From Termitomyces sp. T153 (lineage: Eukaryota > Basidiomycota > Agaricomycetes > Agaricales > Lyophyllaceae), in contig JACKQL020000006.1 of NCBI GenBank assembly GCA_018296165.2, forward strand, positions 1,240,001 to 1,304,000: a stretch of 64,000 nt of DNA. Reading direction: 5' to 3'. The notes beneath the pieces were generated by a model. That model worked only from the letters and a program-made list of their open reading frames with translations, searched no databases and was not told the origin of the DNA. Shown here one piece after another: positions 56,453 to 64,000 of the stretch (its first letter is position 1; the number at the start of each line of letters is the position of its first letter). A program made the translations under genes and the position numbers.

Positions 56453-57948
56453 CAACAATTGATCTGGCTCTTCTGGTGGTGACCTATCATGCTGTCATGC
56501 CTATTCCAAGGAATGATATTTGTGACATTTTATACCTCTCCTTATTTTAACTTTTACTAAAACTTCACATCCCTTATATATCATTATAGATACATAGATA
56601 TCTTTGTAAATAACATGTACAGACATCTATATAGTTAGAAGTTTGAATTCTTGGCAATATAATTCTTAATTTGCTATTTATGTTTTGGTGTTCCAAGGAA
56701 GGTTACTACACTGTACATACCCCCCTTCAGATTGTGTGCACAATCTTGAGCAGTGAACACAATCTTAACCAGAAAGAGAAAAAAAAAGATTCTGAAGGCT
56801 CACTAATGCCATGTTCTTCCCCCTATTGTCCTCATCATTCAGGCTATAGTTTGCTGAATTATGTTGTCCTCTGCTTCATAATTGCTCCATCCTCCCCTTC
56901 CATATGCCCTCCAAAATTTTGTCTGAGGTTCCATCCATTTCCTTCCCCCTCTTGACAAAAAGAGCAAGTGTCAAGAGAGAAGATCCATGAGATAAGGTAG
57001 GCAGTGAGTGGGTGGGTAAATAAAGAGTGACCAACCACAGAAAGGATACTGAAAGAAACATCTGCATTCCTAGAACATAGATGGGTAAAAAGCAGAGTGG
57101 AAAGTGGCAGTGACCAGCCACTAGACATGTCAATTCTTGAGCAAATAGAACAAAGTGCAAACTTACACAGAGGCTTCTACCCTCAAACACCACACTAATG
57201 TGTGACTGATGCTGAGGGATCACTGCAGAAGGCAAGTGTGAAGTGCATGTCCAACAAACAAAGTCCTCCTCTGAATTAGGCAAAGGCCTCCTCAGAATAA
57301 TGCTGCCCAAGTGCAAGGTGCATATGTAACAAAGATGAGTCATGGTGAATGGTATCAAAAGTTGACAAGGTGAGGATAGATAGGAGTTGATTCCATATAT
57401 AGGTAAAAAAAGTGGAATATTTTCATATTTCATGCAATGCACATAGGAAGGTGCCAGGCCAAGGCACCACAGCAAATAATCCAAGATACTGGGCCAGGTA
57501 CTGAACAGTGATGAAAGGTATGGGTAGGAATGGAAAGGGGTGATGGAAATGACCCAGAAACAGCCAAGTTAAAACCTTGGAACATAGGTTCAGTGAGAGC
57601 AGAGTCATAGAGTGGGGTGATGAGGGTGATGAATGATGATGACAATGTCAAGCAAGAACTGTGGCTTAGACTGGTGCAAAACCAGGTATCATTGGAAAGC
57701 AGTGATCAATGCAAGTCAAACAGTGCAAGAGTATCATAGTCCCTTTCTTGAAGTAGTTCTTAGAATCATTTCTTGCTTCTTGGTGTTTCAGGTCCCAGAT
57801 GCCAAGAATGGAGTGAGACAAGGTGTATCAGAATATCAGAGAAAAGTGATGGTAGCATAAAGATAGTTTGGGAAATTCTGAAATGGAGGGGTGCCAGAGA
57901 TGCTAGAGATGAGGGTGTATTAGAGATGTCAGAGATGAGTGATAGCAC
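56453..57948. other. TE-block sequence, no gene recognised
   Basis: The longest frame is 202 codons (56876-57484, -), Leu/Ser/His-rich with no domain. Two parts of it resemble each other (ELTCLVAGHCHFPLCFLPI and, in the next frame, a LTWLFLGHFHHPFPFLPI stretch), suggesting an old duplication about 450 bp apart rather than a gene. Confidence 0.4.
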
Positions 57949-58437
57949 TGTAAGGGGACAAATGCTCCATGGGTAAACCTGGCAAGAGCAGGCAGACACA
58001 AGCAATGAGCAAGAGTCAAAGGAGCACAAAGGCAGCTAAGAGTTGGGCAAGGGGCAAGCACAGCAAGTCAAACACAAGTAGCAATGCTGGCTTTTTACAG
58101 TTGGTTCAATGTGTAGAGCAGGAGAACACTGCTATTGTTTGGTCAGAGGATATTCTATCCTGCTGACCAGCTTATATACTACATCTGTGGCTATGCTATG
58201 ACTAATGCTATATGTGATAAATGGCCCAGGTATGCTAAGCAGTAATGACTAATAATACATCAAAAGGGGAAATAGGGTCCCATTACTATAGAGGGCTGAC
58301 TACTTCTATCTGGAGAGTGCAGGAACTTGGCAGCCAGTCAGAGTCAGTAATGCTAGAGATGATGCTGTTCCTATGACTAAGGCTGGATAGAGTCAGAATT
58401 ACCTATCAGGACTACCTAACAGGGTTGTCCCCTTACA
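57949..58437 (-). repeat. Solo LTR, family D (-), with 13-bp terminal inverted repeats
   Basis: 489 bp, both ends forming the perfect inverted repeat TGTAAGGGGACAA / TTGTCCCCTTACA. On the minus strand it is similar to the LTRs at 60257 and 62790 (shared tagtcat, agcatacctgggcca, cacagatgtagtatataag). Flanking 5-mers agcac and atcac differ at one base. Confidence 0.82.
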
Positions 58438-58779
58438 ATCACAAGGATAAGACAGTGGCTGATGAGATAACTATTGTATAGGTAGGGAAGTGTACTGTGA
58501 AAGACAATCTGGGGATTTTGGGGATGCAGGGGGAGCATTGCATGGATCAGTTAGTGACAGACAAGATCTCTAGTGCATGGATGGAGGTGTATTGCAGTGA
58601 GTAGAAGTGAGCAGAGATGAAATGACAATGAGGGTTTCAGGTAAGGGATAGAGCAAAAAAGAAAAGAGGATATGTATATGTGGGAGTTCCATTCCTAGTG
58701 ATTCCAAAAGATGGGGTTTAAACCTGCAATTGTTCTCATAAGTCAGGAGAACCAGGGGTCTCAGAGTTTGTGGAGGAAG
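58438..58779. other. TE-block spacer
   Basis: No polypurine tract borders the LTR on this side; no gene recognised. Confidence 0.4.
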
Positions 58780-59235
58780 AACTAGTGGAAATTCTGAAGG
58801 GCATCCAGGGCACCTCCAAGATTGTTAAGGGATCTCCAGGTGTTGTATTCTGGGCTATACCCTACCCAGCAGACCAGGTAACAAACCTTTCCTTAATAGA
58901 GCTGGGAGTTGAGAATCTTGTCCACAATGGGGTCCAGAGAGGTGATGGCAGGGTTCTTTGCTTCCTTTGGAGAACATGTCAGCAAGTTCATGATACTCTG
59001 GAGGAACTACTTTATATAGAATTCTCTTTTTTTTTCTATATTCTGTTCTAGCAGGGTAGCTTCTGCACTTGGGTGTTTTTCTGGTAAGGATGGCATGATT
59101 GGTAGTTGAGGGTGGAAGTCCCATCTTGTGAAGTGCATTTGGAGGGGGTGGCATTGAGTATTGGGATGCCAGGAGTTCTGGATCAATTGGGGGGGGGGGG
59201 GCTGTTGAAGTAATGGTGGTGGAGTCTGAAGTCAT
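58780..59235 (-). pseudogene. Ty3 pol deletion product: RT start fused to chromodomain
   Basis: On the minus strand the frame ends with RILYKVVPPEYHELADMFSK, the segment immediately before Ty3 reverse transcriptase. After a frame change it continues in the C-terminal chromodomain: GKVCYLVCWVGYSPEYNTW followed by SLNNLGG and a stop. RT, RNase H and integrase, about 900 residues, are missing between them. One in-frame TAA precedes GKVCYL. Confidence 0.8.
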
Positions 59236-60150
59236 CTAGCATTGGGGTCAGAGTACCATGTTCCTCACATCAACTTTGTTGGGGGTGTCTTTGGGGTGTG
59301 TTTCAAGGAGGCTAGAGCAGAGGTGCATTTTTCCTTTCTTGGCTGTCTTGAGGCTTGGGAATTCTTTTGGCTTGCTCTGGAGTTGCTGGAGTCAGGTTGG
59401 AGGCATCAGAGCCCTAGAGAACTGGAGGGAGAGGTAGAGGGGGGTGTATTCATGCTTGGAGACTTCAGTGCAGAGTTTGTCCAGTCAAACATTAGGTAAG
59501 GTCAATGGCTGGGTAACCAGAGTGGTTTTAGCTGATTCTGGAGTTTTAGGTTTGAGGTTGGGGTGGGAGCACTGGTCTTGGAATCTTCTTATTCTTGGAA
59601 GAGGGGAGTTGTCAGGGGTGGTGGTGAATTCCAATGACAGCAGGGTTTATTCAGAGGGTTGATATCCTCAGGGTTGGATAAGGGTATTGCATGGGGGTCA
59701 GATTGTTTATGGGCAAAGTGTCAGGGCTTGTGCTATTGATATGGGTGGAGGGGGCATTGTCAGAGAATTGTTGGGTTGGATATGGGTCATGCACAGATTT
59801 TGACAGAGCTGTGGAAGAGCCTGGAGGTGTTGGTGCTGTTTCTTAGGAGAAGGTGTGGCATTGGAGGGGATTGGTCTGGAGTTGTGTAGCTATTCCAATT
59901 GAAGTGGTGGTTGGGCCAGTAGGTGTGGAGGTGTTGGACTAGGGGGCTTGCAGTCAGAGGTCTTGTTGTCATTTATTAGTGAGGAGGGTAGCTTGTTCTC
60001 ATGCAGTGAGTGATTGCCTCCAGCAGAGTTTTGTATCGTTGTTGGAGAACTTGGGGAGAGTGGTGTGGGTGAGATGCTAGAGAAGTCATTGAGCAATTGA
60101 TTGATTGTTGCTGGAGTTGATTAGGACAGGGTTGGAGATGTCATGGTCAA
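59236..60150 (-). other. Probable Ty3 gag / linker remains
   Basis: Minus-strand sequence upstream of the pol fragment, in many broken frames rich in P, S, T and Q (e.g. ISPTPLSPSSPTTIQNS at about 60070). No capsid or zinc-knuckle motif could be recognised. A run of ten or more G lies at about 59190-59200. Confidence 0.4.
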
Positions 60151-60256
60151 TCTTAGTAGGGGGAGGAGCTGGCAGAATAGGGAGAGAGGTGCAGGAGAGA
60201 GTTGGTGTGAGAGTGATGTAATGGGAGTTGAGCAGAGAGAGCATCTATGGAGAGAG

Positions 60257-60735
60257 TGTAAGGGGATGACTCCTTTATGGGTAACTCCAACTCTATCCAG
60301 CCTTAGTCACAGGTATAGAATCATCTCTAGCATATCTGACTGACTGGCTGCCAAGCCCCTGCACCCTCCAGACAGTATTAGTCAGCCCTTCATAGTCATT
60401 GGACTCTATTTCTCCTTTTGACATATTGATAGTCATTACTAATTAGCATACCTGGGCCACTTACCACACACAGCATTAGTCATAGCATAGCCACAGATGT
60501 AGTATATAAGCCAGTCACAAGGATAGAATATCCTTCAACCAATCAATAGCAGCATTCCCCAGGTCTATCCAGTGAATCAACTGTGAAGCTCCATAGCATT
60601 GTCTGACTCTAACTCTGCTTAGCTTTGACCTTTGTCTACTGCTTGCCCATTTAAGTACTCACTTGCCACTCACTTGTCTCTTAGCTTTTGCACTGCATGG
60701 TAGGATTATCCTGCACTATTGAGTGTTCCTTCACA
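60257..60735 (+). repeat. 5' LTR of the KH element
   Basis: 479 bp, TGTAAGGGG...TTCCTTCACA. Family D, related to 28392-28955 and 57949-58437. Confidence 0.88.
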
Positions 60736-61760
60736 TCTTGATCAGTCCCTACGTTGATGTGCTCCTATGCTACCTAGTGCCATGCAGGACACCTAAAAAG
60801 AAAGAACCTAACACTAGTCACTAGATAGGGTAGCTGGCAGTAGGAAGTTAATAGTTGAGGGTGAGTCAGTAACCATCCCAGAGAACAAGAGCAAAAGTTG
60901 TATTGTATGGTGAAGTTGGAAGGATCACTATTGCTATCCTGAGTCATTGTAAACTGGTTGCTAGCCACAGCTGCTAACATTGCTAAGTTGAAATAATGCA
61001 AAGGGCACCTGTAGTTGGTACCACACTAAATTGAGGTCAAAGGTGATAGGACTTGTTGCTAAGTCAAAGTCAATGGTGAGTAAGGAATAGAGGGAAAGTA
61101 TAGGCAAAGTGAAATCTCAAGCTGATAGGCTTAGAGATAGACAGATTCAGTTTGAGGGGGATCTATCTGAGTCAATTCTCTTGTTCAAGTGTCTATGTAT
61201 AGGCAGTATTTATATGGTTCCAAAGTATAGTATAGGAAAGTAAGCAAATAGTTGCCACTAGCAATGGCATCTGTCAATGTGTTTATGGTCCATACAAGGC
61301 ATCAGTCTGTAACTAGGTGAAAAAAAACCATAAGCAAAGTCTCTGATGTGTAGATGCTGTTCAGGTATGTTGGTCAACTCAACAAAGGAAATGATAGCAA
61401 AAAGGTACATGTCTGGCAATATGTCCATATATAGGGAGATAATGCCATTTTGTTGCCAGAGTTGCTAGGATCATGGAAGTCACTAGGAAGGGTCTAGGCC
61501 TTGCTGATCTAGGCCCAAGTTACAGGCTCTATGTGCTAAAGTCCCATGCTAAGGCTACTTCAGTCCAGACCTTAGGCTAGGCCCTGCATGCTGAGTGTCA
61601 TGACTTGTGCCAAATTTAAAATAGTCAGCTGCCGCTAAGTCTGAAATGCCAAAAATGGTGCTCAGCAACAACTGGGACTCATCAATGTTGTCCACATCTC
61701 TAGCCCACAACATCCAAACTACCACCTACCTTTGACCTCACTCTAAATTCTATAGGCTCT
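60736..61760. other. Internal non-coding part of the KH element
   Basis: About 1 kb between the 5' LTR and the ORF. No motif recognised in any frame. Confidence 0.45.
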
Positions 61761-62744
61761 ATGTTGTTCTCCCCTGCTGGCACACCTTTGCCCAACCCCA
61801 TGGATTCTATTCAGAGACTGTTAACTCATGTTGTGGAACTCAAAAACAGGCTAGTGGCACTTGAGTCCACTCATATGCCCACTCCCCAGGCCACTGTTGC
61901 CTCTGCCTGAACAGCTTTGCAGCCTAGTATGTGTGGCTGCTCAGTTCCCAAGGGATCAGCTATACAGGCAGCTCCTCCTGGGCAGCCAAAGCCCAAGCCT
62001 CCCACCAAAACTCCTACCATGCCCACCTCTTGCATTCCTCAATGTGTAGTGTGCCCTACCTCTAATGTTCCCCTCACCATCCCCTTTGCTTGGGACCTTT
62101 CTCCTACTGATGGCCACACCCCATATTTCAAGTGTGCACTTGAACTCCCCAACTCTCTTGTGCCACATGTGGTTGGTCACCAGGGGCAGGGCCTTAAACA
62201 AGCCCTCAACATCTCCAGCACCCATTTGGCAGCTTTTACAGTTAACTTGGTGGGAGGAGACTACTGGTTTGTCTCTATCTGGGGCTCTGATCAGCAGATT
62301 GGAGAAGCCCTTGTGGTTATTGGAAAGTGGATAGCTAAGAAGCAAGTCCATGTACCATGGAAGCAATGCTCAGGCAATGTTGCACTGGCAGTTGCTGCAC
62401 TGGCACCTTCAGGATCCACTGTGTTGTGCACCCCTACTTCTATCAGGCCAGGAGTGCCCTCTTCTAGCACTCCGGTGGTGGCATCTCAGACTGCTACCAT
62501 GGTCCCTACCCCTTCCACCCAGCAACCCCTGTCTCTCCCTCTGGGCTTGCCAATGTTGAGCATTCACAAGGGGGCTACACCAGCTTCTCTGATAGACACA
62601 ACTTCTCCCATGACCCTCTCTACTCTGGTGCCTGAAGCGTTGGCCCCAATAATACAATATGCCTTCAGACATTATTCCAGGGGGGCAGAACCAGCCATTG
62701 CACATTGTAGTCAGCCATATCAGGGACAGGAAAGAGCATCTTAA
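61761..62744 (+). pseudogene. KH-like domain protein carried by an LTR element
   Basis: One frame of 327 codons from ATG 61761 with a single in-frame TGA at codon 50 (61908-61910). The N-terminus has a helical, possibly coiled segment (MDSIQRLLTHVVELKNRLVA), then a Pro/Lys-rich linker. Residues about 133-192 resemble a type-I KH RNA-binding domain: LVPHVVGHQGQGLKQALNIS (GHQG at the GxxG loop position), THLAAFTV, and WFVSIWGSDQQIGEALVVIG. The C-terminus is Pro/Ser/Thr-rich. KH domains bind single-stranded nucleic acid, so a Gag-like role packaging the element's RNA is plausible, but that is inference. Without the TGA the frame would be open throughout; TGA sits where CGA is possible. Confidence 0.6.
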
Positions 62745-62789
62745 TGCTACAGCTGTTTGTTGGGTTGACAAACCTTGAGGAGGGAGTGA

Positions 62790-63266
62790 TGTAAGGGGAT
62801 GACCCCTTTATGGGCAACTTCAACTCTATCTGGCCTTAGTCACAGGTATAGCATCATCTCTAGCATATTTGACTGACCAGCCACCAAGCCCCTGCACTCT
62901 CCAGACAGTATTAGTCAGCCCTTCATAGTCATTGAACTCTATTTCTCCTTTTGACGTATTGATAGTCATTACTGCTTAGCATACCTGGGCCACTTACCAC
63001 ACACAGCATTAGTCATAGTGTAGCCACAGATGTAGTATATAAGCCAATCACAAGGATAGAATCCTTCAACCAATCAATAGCAGCATTCTCTAGGTCTATT
63101 TAGTGCATCAACTGTGAAGCTCCATAGAATTGTCCAACTCTGTCTCCACTTAGCTTTGACCCTTGTCCACCACTTGCCTGTTTAAGTACTCACTTGCCAC
63201 TCACTTGTCTCTTAGCTTTCACACTGCATGGTAGGATTATCCCACACTGTTGAGTGTTCCCTCACA
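62790..63266 (+). repeat. 3' LTR of the KH element
   Basis: 477 bp, TGTAAGGGG...TTCCCTCACA, preceded by the polypurine tract at about 62775-62789. Confidence 0.88.
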
Positions 63267-63271
63267 GAGAG

Positions 63272-63475
63272 CCATTGTGTGGGGGTGTAACTAGAGCAGA
63301 GGGGACATTGGCATCAGATCTGCAACTCAATGTGCCTTGGCAAACTGGGCAAGACAAAACAAATCAGAGTGGGTCTCAGGCACAGGCTGACCATAGACAT
63401 TGAGAGTTCTGGCAGGAGTATATGCAGAGTTAATTGCAGACATCAAGACTGGGGTAAGGGAGAGTCTTGATATTA
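63272..63475. other. TE-block spacer
   Basis: Adjoins the LTR C copy on its internal side. A minus-strand frame reads into it from the LTR, but no gag or primer-binding motif is recognisable. Confidence 0.4.
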
Positions 63476-64000
63476 TGTTAGGTTCTGCTGACCATAGGGG
63501 CTCAGCTACACTGGGTGAGTCCTTACTAGGTGGATGTGACATCCTGCACTGATAACCTGGCATTCAGAGATGGTCTGGACTTCAGATACTTGTGAGGGGA
63601 AGCTTGGGGAAATGGTTCAAGCAAGTCTGGGATGGTCCAGGGAAGTCTAAGACAAGGTATGGGGAAGGTTTGAACTTGAAGGAATGTCAGGCACAAGTCC
63701 AGAAGTGAGTACTGGAAGTGCAGAGCAAATGGAGGCTACACAAGTGATGGGAGTGGGGCCAGAGTTTAATGGAGGATCAATTGATGTTGATGGGTCTTGT
63801 GGCCAAGCAAATAGCAAGGTTCAGAGTTGATTTATGAAGGGTCAAGGTTTGTAATTGTAAGTGCAGGGTTTGTAATAGTGTTAAGGCTTAAGGGGCTTGA
63901 ACACAATAAAGGAAACAGAGTTGAACAAGACAAGACAGAGTTGAGGCAAGAGGGAGACAAGAATGAAAATAGATTCAAGTGGAGATACAAAAGGATAACA
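63476..64000 (-). repeat. LTR family C, cut by the window end (-)
   Basis: In minus orientation it ends GGTCAGCAGAACCTAACA at 63476. It follows 47457-48000 block by block (ccttactagg, tcctgcact, aagtctaagacaaggta, caaatggaggctacaca) and runs off the window. Confidence 0.8.

Larger units (their letters stand above)
60252..63271 (+). mobile_element. Complete small LTR element with KH-like ORF
   Basis: 5' LTR 60257-60735 (479 bp) and 3' LTR 62790-63266 (477 bp), both starting TGTAAGGGGATGAC and ending GTGTTCC(T/C)TCACA, flanked by a perfect 5-bp target duplication, gagag (60252-60256 and 63267-63271). A polypurine tract (ttgaggagggagtga) directly precedes the 3' LTR. Both LTRs carry tagtatataag, a TATA-like promoter. 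The internal region is only 2054 bp and has no recognisable gag zinc knuckle, protease, RT or integrase, so it is non-autonomous. No canonical TGG primer-binding site follows the 5' LTR. The LTRs differ mostly by transitions, so the insertion is not recent. Confidence 0.88.

Noticed and set aside
56876..57484. 202-codon minus-strand open frame
   Set aside because: No domain, low-complexity Leu/Ser/His composition, internal duplication across frames; no splice or start support.
58437..60256. Treating LTR 57949-58437 and the Ty3 fragment as one element
   Set aside because: No polypurine tract next to the LTR on that side, and the near-duplication agcac/atcac suggests a solo LTR.

Overview
The window looks like a TE-rich nuclear region of a basidiomycete mushroom-type fungus (Agaricomycetes). 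The evidence is short spliceosomal introns (40-60 nt) in every intact gene, a Zn2Cys6 transcription factor, an F-box protein, relics of Agaricomycete-typical families (DUF6698, CMC/Plavaka-like transposons, Ty3 elements with chromodomains), and no bacterial-style operons. The species cannot be named from the sequence.

The region is a two-state mosaic. Four CpG-containing 'host' blocks lie at about 13.1-17.6, 23.3-27.0, 36.2-41.4 and 49.4-52.9 kb. They hold the only intact genes: a three-exon gene for a 173-aa unknown protein (14992-15627, +), a Zn2Cys6 regulator (25449-26506, -), a divergent pair of auxin-efflux-carrier-type transporter (36807-39002, -) and protein-L-isoaspartate O-methyltransferase (39419-40427, +), and an F-box protein (50602-52200, -). 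Between them are almost CpG-free blocks made of decayed transposons.

TE layout: a Ty3 integrase scrap (0.1-0.35 kb); a truncated LTR (2.35-3.34 kb); a Helitron with Rep and PIF1-like helicase parts on the minus strand (about 3.55-8.1 kb) flanked by two copies of its 3' module (hairpin, 58-bp tandem array, helicase tail); a Ty3 pol end with 3' LTR (11.0-11.7 kb); an Old-Yellow-Enzyme-like gene relic (12.2-12.6 kb); a CMC/Plavaka-like relic (18.3-20.1 kb); a solo LTR with a perfect target-site duplication (20.4-21.0 kb); a DUF6698 relic (21.1-23.3 kb); a Ty3 pol split by a second solo LTR with a perfect duplication (27.9-29.6 kb); more LTRs; an AT-rich gene-free stretch (32.4-36.1 kb); a Tnp2/CMC transposase relic (42.5-44.5 kb); a Copia pol interrupted by an LTR-like insert (44.9-48.7 kb); a pogo/DDE1 transposase relic (54.3-56.5 kb); a Ty3 deletion derivative (58.8-59.2 kb); and a complete small LTR element with a 5-bp duplication whose only recognisable ORF has a KH-like domain (60.25-63.27 kb). 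The window ends inside another LTR.

The TE reading frames are broken largely by transitions. All three in-frame stops in the Helitron Rep part and its helicase stop that I could check fall where the family plausibly has arginine, as expected for CGA to TGA. This fits repeat-targeted cytosine methylation and deamination, while adjacent host genes remain intact. The host genes belong to unrelated pathways; the only clear regulatory relationship is the shared 416-bp intergenic space between the transporter and the methyltransferase.
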